Assembly (NCBI GenBank): GCA_963731125.1
Contig: CAVSVP010000009.1
Span: 434,001-498,000, forward strand
From: CAVSVP01 sp963731125
GTDB taxonomy: Bacteria; Pseudomonadota; Gammaproteobacteria; Competibacterales; Competibacteraceae
Direction: 5' to 3'
DNA: 64,000 nucleotides
Shown: in pieces, positions 18,301 to 25,199 of the stretch
Numbering within the stretch: the first letter of the stretch is position 1
Layout: each line of letters opens with the position of its first letter
Notes under the pieces: model-generated
What the model was told of the DNA's origin: nothing
Databases searched by the model: none
Seen by the model: the letters and a program-made list of their open reading frames with translations, nothing else
Program-made: the position numbers and the translations under genes

Positions 18301-19397
18301 GTGAATTACGTCTTAATGACGCCGCTGTCGAAATCCCCGAAACGGCCACTCGTATTCAAGATATCCAACTGGCAGCAGTTAGCAGCGGCGAAGGCATACT
18401 GCAATTATCCGGATCTGCCCGCTCTGGACCAGGCAATGTGCAACTCTCGGGCCAATTGCAACCGGCTACAGGTGAATTGACAATTACCGTTACCGGAAAG
18501 GAATTTCAGGTAGCTGATTCCCCGGAGCTGCAGGCTCTCATCAGTCCTGATATCGATTTACGGATGGCACAGAACCGACTGCAAATTGAGGGTCAAGTCG
18601 TCATTCCTAAAGCTTTCTTAAGTCCGGCTGGTGGTGGCGCTTCTGTGAACCGGGTCAGCGCTTCCCCCGATGTGGTTATCGTTGAGGAAAACGATGACAC
18701 GCCACCGGCGACTACAGAAAGCAGTTTGGCGATTTTTACCAAGATCCGCGTTATTCTGGAGGAAGTTTCGGTAGAAGCATTTGATTTTCAGGGTAAGCTC
18801 AAGGGCAATCTACTGGTAGAGCAAACTCCACAACTAGCGCCGCGGGGCAGCGGAAGTATAGAAGTGGAATCCGGGGAATACATTATTTATAACCAACCCC
18901 TGACGATAGAGCGTGGCCGCGTTCTGTTTAGCGGCAGCCCGCTTGACAATCCTGGTCTGGACTTGCGAGTGACGCGGACAGTGGATAATGTTGCTCCGGC
19001 CGGTACCGCACCTGCACAGGAAGAAAGTCAACTGGGACGCACCGCAGAGGAATTTTCCACGACGGCTCTCAGTGGAAGTAGTATTACCGTTGGTGCCCAG
19101 GTGACGGGAACGTTACAAAATCCTCAGTTAACGCTTTTTTCAAACCCGGCGATGCCTGACAGCAGCATCCTTTCTTATCTGGTGTTGGGTCGTCCCCCAA
19201 GCATGGAAGGACAAACCTCTTTAAATATTGGTAAGTATCTAACCCCAGATCTCTATGTTGGCTATGGATTGGGTTTGTTCAACGCAGTTAATACCTTTTT
19301 GCTGCGTTATCGCCTCGGTAAACGGTTTCATCTTGAAGCCAATTCTTCTGGCGAAGCAACGGGGGCTGATATACTTTACACCATTGAATTGCGCTGA
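15396..19397 (+). CDS. tamB: Inner-membrane translocation and assembly protein TamB
   Basis: A 1333-residue AsmA-like protein. An N-terminal membrane anchor (about residues 5-28) is followed by a very long repetitive beta-rich periplasmic region. It ends in the conserved DUF490/TamB domain (about residues 1000-1333), which has the SILSYLVLGRPP motif and LYVGYGLGLF near the C-terminus. TamB forms a lipid-conducting groove across the periplasm and docks on TamA. The ATG overlaps the tamA stop codon (ATGA). The length is in the normal range and no disruption is seen. Confidence 0.9.
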   Translation: MKFRYLLWSLAGLLLIVVLALGFLLFTQTGLHALFAIAEKVAPGTLTYEHLAGRLSGPLRVEGLHYRDGELDVKLKQAEFNWFPRELLSGRLHIGLLKTDGLQLHLPAAAPKAEELPDTEPLDLNTLFLPLQLKIAELAVLDTQIWPTGAERPIIINAITLQAATQDRTVQLESLKLKAPQGNLNVAGHLELSGDNPLAFHLQGTMESPEVGPLTVQGKINGDLRAVLSLNLQISGAAMAELAANVSQVLKDPHWVGKLDFTVAEPGKVAPALAGSELSGRLKTEGNLQAFQVDGQLTAALPEVGPVNTDFALSGNPQRVKLSELKLSIADNPLFLKTQAEVNLTEQTVQASGHWQSLAWPLTGQPQVESATGKFTFQGSRQNYKLNLKASLSGPDAEPLNAYIKAAGTDQAVELSELSLRSPQGELALDVRGKFHFADSAFQANGEWQSLAWPLSGIPQVQSPKGSFTASGRIKDYRFELNTRIQGPDIPESNWHLQGRGSDKNLQDFTLNGKLLDGEIRGNLNTTWQPSVSWQAQLTGSGLNPGVHWPDMQGKLALTLLTQGSLKEDRLQAKVNLEELSGTLRGQEVQGQAQIAMDNQNVFIRTLELAAGNARLKATGSLAENWNIDWQLVCPDLSQLLPTATGKVGGSGNIQGPREQPRADLELAINELAYGETAIQRFAGNATIDVSGATRSSLSFSGDSLRLAGQTWQTFNLQGSGTPVQHVLESRLVGDLGNFGLALDGSFAKDKATWQGQLNRLTVRGTTLGDWRLNKPMSIAVSAQQATAEPGCLVSSPTQLCLQGVWNADTGASGQLNLQQLDVKRFAFLLPKDLTLTDFRLSGKASGSSRPNGRFQGNASLRLSPGRLMLNTNGSPAKIAIAGGTFQAAADNASATAQLDLALGTIGQVQADVQVKDLTGRPRLAGTINANLDNLQPVSAFVPQIQNVSGQVLANLDLSGTLTAPAIGGELRLNDAAVEIPETATRIQDIQLAAVSSGEGILQLSGSARSGPGNVQLSGQLQPATGELTITVTGKEFQVADSPELQALISPDIDLRMAQNRLQIEGQVVIPKAFLSPAGGGASVNRVSASPDVVIVEENDDTPPATTESSLAIFTKIRVILEEVSVEAFDFQGKLKGNLLVEQTPQLAPRGSGSIEVESGEYIIYNQPLTIERGRVLFSGSPLDNPGLDLRVTRTVDNVAPAGTAPAQEESQLGRTAEEFSTTALSGSSITVGAQVTGTLQNPQLTLFSNPAMPDSSILSYLVLGRPPSMEGQTSLNIGKYLTPDLYVGYGLGLFNAVNTFLLRYRLGKRFHLEANSSGEATGADILYTIELR

Positions 19398-19496
19398 GAT
19401 ACCGCCCTTGGATCAATCACTTTGAGTCATAGCGATAGGGTTAGTTAAACCGTTCTCTTTTTGTCAGTGCAACTGCGCAAAACCTGTTAGATTCAA

Positions 19497-20087
19497 CTAT
19501 TCATAATAATCCGGTTCATTACCTGGCTTCCATTTTATGTTACAGCCAAGGCTGGGTTTCTGGTCGGTTGGAATTGGTTTGCCAGCGAGTAGTGCATCCG
19601 CGGCAGCACGCAGATCTGCGCCCGTTACCGACATGTTATTGCCCGGCCGACTCGCGTCAAATTGGCCACGATAAACCAGTTTCTGATCGGCATCGAACAA
19701 ATAAAGATCAGGCGTGCAAGCTGCCTTATAAGCCTTAGCAACGGCTTGGCTCTCATCGTAAAGATACGGAAATGTCAAGTTAAGGTCATTTACCTCCTCA
19801 ACCATTTTTGCTGGACTATCATCCGGGTAATTATCGGCATCGTTGGCATTAATACCGATAATCTTCAAGCCCTTGGGCTGATACTCACGGGCGAAATCCG
19901 CCAAGGCGTGCCGTATATGTTTCACATAAGGACAGTGATTACACATAAAAATAACCAACAGACCCTGAGCACCCTGAGCACCCTGAAAATCAGCTAAAGA
20001 AATTGTTTTTGCCGTAGCAGGTTCCGGCAGACTGAAATCCGGAGCCGGAGTACCCAGTTCAAGCATGGTGGAAGGAGTACGCGCCAT
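19497..20087 (-). CDS. Thioredoxin-fold redoxin family protein
   Basis: A 196-residue AhpC/TSA-like thioredoxin-fold protein. The probable redox motif is CNHCPYVKH (Cys49 and Cys52), followed by the core strand LKIIGINAND. It has no signal peptide and is probably cytoplasmic. Members are often called thioredoxin family or alkyl hydroperoxide reductase-like; the substrate is not known. A tandem 9-bp repeat (ccctgagca, at 19963-19980 with a partial third copy) encodes GAQGAQG just before the central strand, suggesting a small in-frame expansion. Confidence 0.75.
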   Translation of the reverse strand: MARTPSTMLELGTPAPDFSLPEPATAKTISLADFQGAQGAQGLLVIFMCNHCPYVKHIRHALADFAREYQPKGLKIIGINANDADNYPDDSPAKMVEEVNDLNLTFPYLYDESQAVAKAYKAACTPDLYLFDADQKLVYRGQFDASRPGNNMSVTGADLRAAADALLAGKPIPTDQKPSLGCNIKWKPGNEPDYYE

Positions 20088-20148
20088 GATAAGCTCCTAT
20101 GGTAAGCGGTTTGCCATTTCATTTATGGCAGGAAATATAAATTACATT

Positions 20149-21063
20149 TTACGTCTGCTGTGCGACTAAACAATCCAACTGCGTTACTGCTTCCTCTAAA
20201 TTACTGTAGCGTAGCAGATGGCAATCGCAGGATTCAATCAATCGGCTTACCATCTCAAAACCACGCAAACCGATTAGTTCATAATTAAAAGAATTACCGG
20301 AAAGCTTTAAAAAAGCTCTTTCTTTGGATATTGATTTTAAGCGCAGCGTAGCACCAGCCTCGTAATGAGGAAATACGATCCAGCAAGCCTGAGCCGTTAT
20401 TTCAGAAAGCGCCACACTCTTCCCAGGGGGACGCATATGCGCTACGGTTCCTTTGCGAGTTTTCGGATAGTTAGGCCCTACAACTGCATTAGGCGCAAAG
20501 GCACGAATGACGCCAATAGATTCATTTTTCAACGCAATCAGACGGGGAAAAGGAATTAACGCAAAATCGGCTGGCCGGACCAGCGCAAACTCATCGGAAA
20601 GCAAGCGCCAATTCCGATGGCTCAGTGCTGCACATAGAGTACTTTTGCCTGAACCAGGCCACGCCGGGAACAACATAGCACTGCCGTTTTTTTCCAATAC
20701 CCCTGCATGCAGCATTAAATACTGATGAGCACGGTGACCGACACACCAGTTCAATCCCCATTCCAGAAAAGGCAACGCTGTATCCAGAGGAAAAGGCGAA
20801 AAGGGTGTTTCATTATCCACCCGTAATTGCACTTGCGGTCGCCACCAGCGCCGCAACCCGGCAAGCCGGTATAGCGTAATGTGAAAATCGGCAAAGGAAT
20901 TATCCTCAGCTACGACATATTCCGAATACAATTGCTGGAGCAATGGCGGCAAGTCGGACAGGTTGCTGCGCAGATGCACAATGAACGGTCCCATATGGAG
21001 AAACAAGCCGGCGCGGCGCAGACATTGGCGGAGTTCGCTGAGGGGAATATTAGCTAGTGTCAT
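20149..21063 (-). CDS. HprK-related kinase A (HPr-rel-A type system)
   Basis: A 304-residue protein related to the HPr serine kinase/phosphatase HprK. The P-loop is PAWPGSGKSTLCAAL (about residue 132), followed by the strand WRLLSDEFALV, whose acidic residues resemble the HprK catalytic region. The upstream half (about residues 1-115) is specific to this subfamily. No HPr protein or PTS gene is nearby, so classical carbon-catabolite control is unlikely. The start overlaps the stop of the PqqD-like gene by four bases. Together with that gene and the nucleotidyltransferase it forms the conserved neighbourhood known in family databases as the HPr-rel-A system; its target is unknown. Confidence 0.75.
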   Translation of the reverse strand: MTLANIPLSELRQCLRRAGLFLHMGPFIVHLRSNLSDLPPLLQQLYSEYVVAEDNSFADFHITLYRLAGLRRWWRPQVQLRVDNETPFSPFPLDTALPFLEWGLNWCVGHRAHQYLMLHAGVLEKNGSAMLFPAWPGSGKSTLCAALSHRNWRLLSDEFALVRPADFALIPFPRLIALKNESIGVIRAFAPNAVVGPNYPKTRKGTVAHMRPPGKSVALSEITAQACWIVFPHYEAGATLRLKSISKERAFLKLSGNSFNYELIGLRGFEMVSRLIESCDCHLLRYSNLEEAVTQLDCLVAQQT

Positions 21064-21344
21064 GCAGGACAGGATTCAATTAATCCCAATTCATCCAAGT
21101 CTGCTAATAAGCTCTGAAAGTAAGACCAACACTCAGCATCCATCTTTATATCGTATTGTGAGACAAGTTCTTTAGCCAGTTGTGGCGTGCTTCTCGGTGC
21201 TTCTTGCAGCAACTGTAAAACAACTGCTCCAAATTCGTTAAACAAGTGAGTATGCGCCGAAGCCTCGTTGAAGACAATATACTCTTCTTCCCAATGCCTC
21301 CAGTGCAGGCGGGATGCCGGATTGATGCGCCAGACCGATGCGGA
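21060..21344 (-). CDS. PqqD-like small protein (HPr-rel-A type system)
   Basis: A 94-residue protein with the winged-helix layout of PqqD/RRE proteins: an N-terminal strand region with EEEYIVFNEASAHTHLFNEFGAVVLQLL, then helices with LAKELVSQYDI and a C-terminal DLDELGLIE. PqqD domains normally bind leader peptides of ribosomally made peptides and present them to a modifying enzyme. I start at the ATG at 21344, because this leaves an 11-base gap to the Tat-protein gene; longer readings would overlap it. The stop overlaps the kinase start, so the two proteins are probably made together. Confidence 0.7.
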   Translation of the reverse strand, partial: SASVWRINPASRLHWRHWEEEYIVFNEASAHTHLFNEFGAVVLQLLQEAPRSTPQLAKELVSQYDIKMDAECWSYFQSLLADLDELGLIESCPA

Positions 21345-21354
21345 CATTCGCAAC

Positions 21355-22014
21355 CTACACGTTGGGGTGGACGGAAAGCCAACAACTTTGGCTAACAGGC
21401 ATGGCCACGGCGTTTGGGTTGCCATAGCGAGCTATTCTGCCTTTATCGTTTACTTCGGCTACCGCACAATACCTACCCCCCAGTAGCTCACTCCCAGAAT
21501 TGGTACTACCCTTTGCGTCAAATTTTCCCCAAATTTCCCTCACATGCTTATCAAGCTCTCCTTTTGTATAACTACCCGTGCCGCTACCATCTGGATAACG
21601 CCATTCTTGTGCGAAATTATGATCTTGATAAAACCTAAGTATTTCTGGAGTAAAAGGATTTTTATGATTATCATCAAATTTATATTCCACCACTTCTACC
21701 GTTCTACATACCGTTTCTTCCAAGGTTGCTTCGTAAGGGCCTGGTAATGCTGGATTCTTTTCTCCCATTTCCACCAGTCCGCTTCTATTATCTCCAGGAT
21801 GACGGGCCAGCAAGCACCGCGTAGCTGAACTGGACATTGCCAGCACTGCGCCGTGGTATAGTGTCATGACGGCCGGCAAAGTAAAACTCATTGCCTTTAC
21901 GAAACGCCGCCTTCCACGTAAAGATAAATCGGAAGATGAGATGTTACTAGATTGTTGATGCTTTACCCCAGGTAAATGCTCTGAGTAAGCATGCTTGGTT
22001 TCACGATCAGGCAT
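21355..22014 (-). CDS. Tat-signal exported protein of unknown function, first gene of the kinase cluster
   Basis: A 219-residue protein that I do not recognise by family name. Residues 33-40 (GRRRFVKA) form a twin-arginine motif. A moderately hydrophobic stretch (about 41-58) and an Ala-rich end (GAVLAMSSS) follow, giving a plausible Tat export signal after an unusually long polar N-terminus. The mature part is polar, with cysteines at about 67, 100, 189 and 212, and has no domain that I can identify. It is the first gene of a tight run (11-base gap, then a 4-base overlap) with the PqqD-like protein and the HprK-like kinase, so it may be their substrate or exported product. Confidence 0.6.
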   Translation of the reverse strand: MPDRETKHAYSEHLPGVKHQQSSNISSSDLSLRGRRRFVKAMSFTLPAVMTLYHGAVLAMSSSATRCLLARHPGDNRSGLVEMGEKNPALPGPYEATLEETVCRTVEVVEYKFDDNHKNPFTPEILRFYQDHNFAQEWRYPDGSGTGSYTKGELDKHVREIWGKFDAKGSTNSGSELLGGRYCAVAEVNDKGRIARYGNPNAVAMPVSQSCWLSVHPNV

Positions 22015-22216
22015 GACTGGCTGCTCCCGAACTCGCTCAAAATGGGTTTTGCTTGCAATTCAACCACGGTTAAGATCAAATTTCTATTTACCTTGCTCTG
22101 TTGAACCATCATTTTAACAAAGCTTTGCAATTTTTGTTCCAAAAAAATCAATGTATTGATGAAAGTGTACTTTATCTAGAAGCCTTAGTTTTCAAAACCG
22201 CGAAGGCGTTCCGTTT

Positions 22217-22235
22217 TGTAAAATATACTGACAGC
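22217..22235 (+). promoter_or_regulatory. First copy of 19-bp direct repeat
   Basis: TGTAAAATATACTGACAGC, identical to 22441-22459 and in the same orientation. It contains a good -10-like hexamer TATACT and an outer TGT...ACA symmetry. It could be a promoter core or a regulator site. No convincing -35 element stands 17 bases upstream. Confidence 0.45.
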
Positions 22236-22380
22236 GCCAATCAAACGCTGAATCTTGCCAACTCACTGCACTGCAACCACTCTCTACAAGAGAACCGATC
22301 AGTGCCGTTTTGCCTGCCTTACATCCCATTTTCTAACAAAAAGCCATTGAAAAATTAAGAAAATAAAATGAGGTTCAACG

Positions 22381-22455
22381 ATGATGGGTAAAAGAGAACA
22401 GCGTCAGCACAAGAAAATCGAGGCGGCAACTATTCACCCGTGTAAAATATACTGA
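22381..22455 (+). CDS. Possible 24-residue peptide ORF
   Basis: A very short ORF, starting MMGKREQRQHKK and ending within the second 19-bp repeat. A GAGG lies about eight bases before the ATG. It is basic and polar, with one Cys near the end. It ends nine bases before the nucleotidyltransferase start, so it could be a leader peptide or chance. No homology is known to me. Confidence 0.2.
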   Translation: MMGKREQRQHKKIEAATIHPCKIY

Positions 22456-22459
22456 CAGC
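22441..22459 (+). promoter_or_regulatory. Second copy of 19-bp direct repeat, at the nucleotidyltransferase start
   Basis: An identical TGTAAAATATACTGACAGC lies five bases before the ATG at 22464. If TATACT (22448-22453) acts as a -10 box, the transcript would begin almost at the start codon and be nearly leaderless. Alternatively, a regulator or an RNA element may act here and overlap the ribosome-binding site. Confidence 0.45.
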
Positions 22460-22463
22460 AGGA

Positions 22464-23576
22464 ATGGCTATTATTGACTCCCAGCACAAGAGTAACTCCA
22501 TCGTAATTCTGCAAGCCTTACTCGATCCTGAAATTTTACTCAGCCTGGGCTTGCGAGCATGGGATCGGCTTCTGCCTATAGCGCGCCATTCCGGCGTTTT
22601 AGGAAGCTTGCAGATACGTCTTGCAGAACGTGGTTTGCTAGAGCGAATTCCATCTCCCGTTCGTCATCACCTAGAAGCCGCTGGTGTTATCGCTGCAGAT
22701 CACGAGCGCATGATCCGTTGGGAGGTTAACCGCATCCAACGAGCGTTGGCCGATACAGGAGTGGCGCCGATTCTCCTTAAGGGAGCAGCTTATGTGTTAG
22801 CAGATTTGCCTTGCGCTCGGGGGCGTTTAGTAGCCGACATCGATCTTCTCGTTCCCCGCGAGCAATTGTCATTAACCGAACAGGCCCTCTATAGTCATGG
22901 CTGGACAGCCGCCAAGCAAGATGCTTATGACCAGCACTATTACCGCCGCTGGATGCACGAACTGCCCCCCCTACAGCATCGGCTACGGGGTACCATTGTA
23001 GATGTTCATCATAATATCTTGCCACAAACAAACCGCTTAAAAGTTAATCCTTTGCCCTTACTGGCAGACGCTCAACCCATAGCAGAAACAGCGCTACGGG
23101 TTTTGGCACCAGTGGACATGGTTCTCCACAGCGCCGTGCATACCTTTCAAGATGGTGATTTACCAAATTATTTGCGTGATTTATTGGATTTTCACGAACT
23201 GTTGAACTATTTCGGAAAAGATCACGACTTTTGGAATTTACTAGTAAAGCGCGGCTACGCGCTGAATTTAGTACGCCCACTCTACTACGCTATACGCTAT
23301 AGCCATTGCTTTCTCGGGACTCAAGTTCCGCCTGCGACCATGACTGCTTTAAGTCATGAAGGACCCGTCTGGCCAGTGCGGAAAATCATGGATGCCTTAG
23401 TCGGCCAGACACTTCAAGAGAACTCATCCAAGCGCCGGGTAGCGACTATTGCCCGCTGGCTGCTTTACCTGCGTTCTCATTGGTTGCGTATGCCGCCTTT
23501 GCTGCTATCACGCCATCTCTTATACAAGATCTTTACGCGTCTGCAGACACATGTCATGCAAGCACATCACCCCTGA
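22464..23576 (+). CDS. Nucleotidyltransferase family protein (NTP_transf_5 type) of the kinase cluster
   Basis: A 370-residue protein of the PF14907-like nucleotidyltransferase family. The core has PILLKGAAYVL (about residue 98), then the metal-binding pair in LVADIDLLVP (about residue 120), and the family block YYRRWMHELPPL (about residues 156-167) followed by VDVHHNILP. Such proteins commonly neighbour HprK-related kinase A and a PqqD-like protein. The gene is divergent from the other cluster members and shares the duplicated 19-bp element with them. Its stop codon TGA is part of the target duplication of an IS5-type element inserted directly after it. Confidence 0.75.
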   Translation: MAIIDSQHKSNSIVILQALLDPEILLSLGLRAWDRLLPIARHSGVLGSLQIRLAERGLLERIPSPVRHHLEAAGVIAADHERMIRWEVNRIQRALADTGVAPILLKGAAYVLADLPCARGRLVADIDLLVPREQLSLTEQALYSHGWTAAKQDAYDQHYYRRWMHELPPLQHRLRGTIVDVHHNILPQTNRLKVNPLPLLADAQPIAETALRVLAPVDMVLHSAVHTFQDGDLPNYLRDLLDFHELLNYFGKDHDFWNLLVKRGYALNLVRPLYYAIRYSHCFLGTQVPPATMTALSHEGPVWPVRKIMDALVGQTLQENSSKRRVATIARWLLYLRSHWLRMPPLLLSRHLLYKIFTRLQTHVMQAHHP

Positions 23577-24463
23577 GAGGGTGTGTGAGAAGTCTATGGA
23601 GGCGCGAGTCGGCGCCGCATGAGCTGGATCATCGCAACTCGGATCATCGTCTCACTTGAGGTGGTCAATGCTTCATAGTCCTTGCTTAATCGCCGGTACC
23701 GACCTAACCAGGCAACCGTTCGCTCCACGACCCACCGGCGAGGGAGCAGCACAAAGCCGGTTTGGTTCGCCGGCCGCCTGACAATGTCCAGTACCCAACC
23801 GCCAAAGGCGCGGACCCAGTCGACAAACGTGCCCGAATCGTTACTATCCGCCCAAATGCGCTCCACCCGGGGAAATCGACCCAAGAGGGTCACCAGTCCC
23901 AGGCGCGCCCCGTCGCGGTCTTGAATCCCCGCCGAAGGCACCACCACCGCCAGTAATAGCCCCAGGGTATCTACCCCGATATGGCGCTTGCGTCCCTTGA
24001 CGTTTGTTCCCGCATCATAACCGCAGACCCCCCCTTTTTCCGTCGTCTTGACGCGTTGGCTATCAATGATCGCGGCACTGGGTGTCGCCTCGCGACCCGC
24101 CGCGGGGCGCACCTTCGCCCGCAACACCTCGTGAATCTTCGCCCAGGTGCCGTCTAACCGCCATTGCCGATAAGACCAATGCACCGTCCCCCACGGCGGC
24201 AAATCATGTGGCAACATCCGCCACGCACAGCCACTGCGACTGACATAGCATATCCCGTTGACCACCTCCCGCAGGTCCACCTCCCGCGAGCGTCCCCCCG
24301 GCTTCGCGGGAGGCAAGAGCGGTTCAATCAACGGCCTCTGGCGATTCGTTAGATCCCTGGGATAGGCGGCGCGCTTCCTCACCATCTCAAGCCTCTCAAT
24401 ACCCTAAACACAACGTCATATCTCTAACGTAGAGTCGATGATCGAAGCTTTTCACACACCCTC
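23577..24463 (-). mobile_element. IS5-family element (IS1031-like group), intact
   Basis: An 887-bp element with ends GAGGGTGTGTGAGAAG (left) and, as complement of the right end, GAGGGTGTGTGAAAAG. The 3-bp duplication TGA (23574-23576 and 24464-24466) fits the TNA target of the IS1031 group. The left copy of TGA is the stop codon of the upstream gene. Confidence 0.88.
23594..24385 (-). CDS. IS5-family transposase (IS1031-like)
   Basis: A 263-residue single-ORF transposase. An N-terminal DUF4096-type region (LTNRQRPLIEPLLPP ... GCAWRMLPHDLPPWGTVHWSYRQW) precedes the DDE domain: Asp in AAIIDSQRVKTTEKGG (about 107), Asp in RIWADSNDSG (about 182), Glu in WVVERTVAWLGRYRRLSKDYE (about 219). All three catalytic residues and the full length are present, so it may be active. 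The G+C content is visibly higher than in the neighbouring host genes. Confidence 0.88.
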   Translation of the reverse strand: MVRKRAAYPRDLTNRQRPLIEPLLPPAKPGGRSREVDLREVVNGICYVSRSGCAWRMLPHDLPPWGTVHWSYRQWRLDGTWAKIHEVLRAKVRPAAGREATPSAAIIDSQRVKTTEKGGVCGYDAGTNVKGRKRHIGVDTLGLLLAVVVPSAGIQDRDGARLGLVTLLGRFPRVERIWADSNDSGTFVDWVRAFGGWVLDIVRRPANQTGFVLLPRRWVVERTVAWLGRYRRLSKDYEALTTSSETMIRVAMIQLMRRRLAPP

Positions 24464-24535
24464 TGAGGCATCGTATACATGTTGGCAACTCCGCGCAGGA
24501 CTGGTCAATGTTTGGGAAACTATCTCGTCATATTA

Positions 24536-25135
24536 TCAGGAAGCCAACGTCTGTTCGATTTCCTTAAAATCTATAGTTTCTAGAAAAATGTTGAGGATAT
24601 CTTCGTTTTGAAGTTGATCCCCTTTGAGTTTTATCAAGGTCTGATGACCAATTAGTAAAGAAATTTCTAGGCTACCATTCTGTTTTTTCAACATACCCGG
24701 ATAATCCTGATAACGATAAGGCTGAGTATTAGGATTACCGGCAAGCATGGCAGGGTCATTAAAAATAACGTTTAAGGCTGATAGCATGGGCGAATTGGCA
24801 ATCATCTCGATTTGCACTTGCTCTTTACCTCGACGATAGGTGCGGACTAAATGGACACCTTCTCCTTTCACGGCCGTGGGCCCTGTTTGCATTTTACCCT
24901 CCTGAGCTTGCCAGCCCGGTGGAGGATCAGGCAACAGAGTAAGCAGCTGACGATTTAACAAATCCTGGATTTGGGAAATAACTGACTCTAATTCCTGAAC
25001 TGCCTGCCGATGCTGACCAGCCTGATAGGCCTGAGCAGCCGATTCTATTTGCTTTTCCACGTCATCGGCGTACGCTGAAAAACTTGACAAAACGAGACAC
25101 AAAAACCAAATCACTAAACGGTTCAACTGATTCAT
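24536..25135 (-). CDS. Periplasmic protein of unknown function
   Basis: A protein of 199 residues with a cleavable signal peptide ending at about SAYADD (residue 23). A helical TPR-like stretch follows (QIESAAQAYQAGQHRQAVQELESVI), and then a mixed C-terminal domain with TYRRGKEQVQIEMIANSP and SLLIGHQTLIKLKG. I do not recognise a functional family. I take the ATG at 25135 because it puts the signal peptide at the terminus; an in-frame ATG exists five codons upstream. It is transcribed in the same direction as the SulP gene, 65 bases downstream of it. Confidence 0.6.
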   Translation of the reverse strand: MNQLNRLVIWFLCLVLSSFSAYADDVEKQIESAAQAYQAGQHRQAVQELESVISQIQDLLNRQLLTLLPDPPPGWQAQEGKMQTGPTAVKGEGVHLVRTYRRGKEQVQIEMIANSPMLSALNVIFNDPAMLAGNPNTQPYRYQDYPGMLKKQNGSLEISLLIGHQTLIKLKGDQLQNEDILNIFLETIDFKEIEQTLAS

Positions 25136-25199
25136 TAGGTATTCTCTCATTGCTTACACATCGCTAGCTATTAACTCAACTGCAGTCGGCTGCTTGCCT

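Larger units (their letters stand above)
22015..22463. other. Divergent intergenic region of the kinase cluster
   Basis: A 449-base region between the minus-strand kinase run and the plus-strand nucleotidyltransferase gene. It carries two perfect copies of a 19-bp element and a possible 24-codon ORF (both listed separately). It is otherwise AT-rich without recognised genes. Confidence 0.5.

Noticed and set aside
19963..19989. Short 9-bp tandem repeats as a regulatory repeat
   Set aside because: They are in frame inside the thioredoxin-like gene and explained as a small coding expansion.
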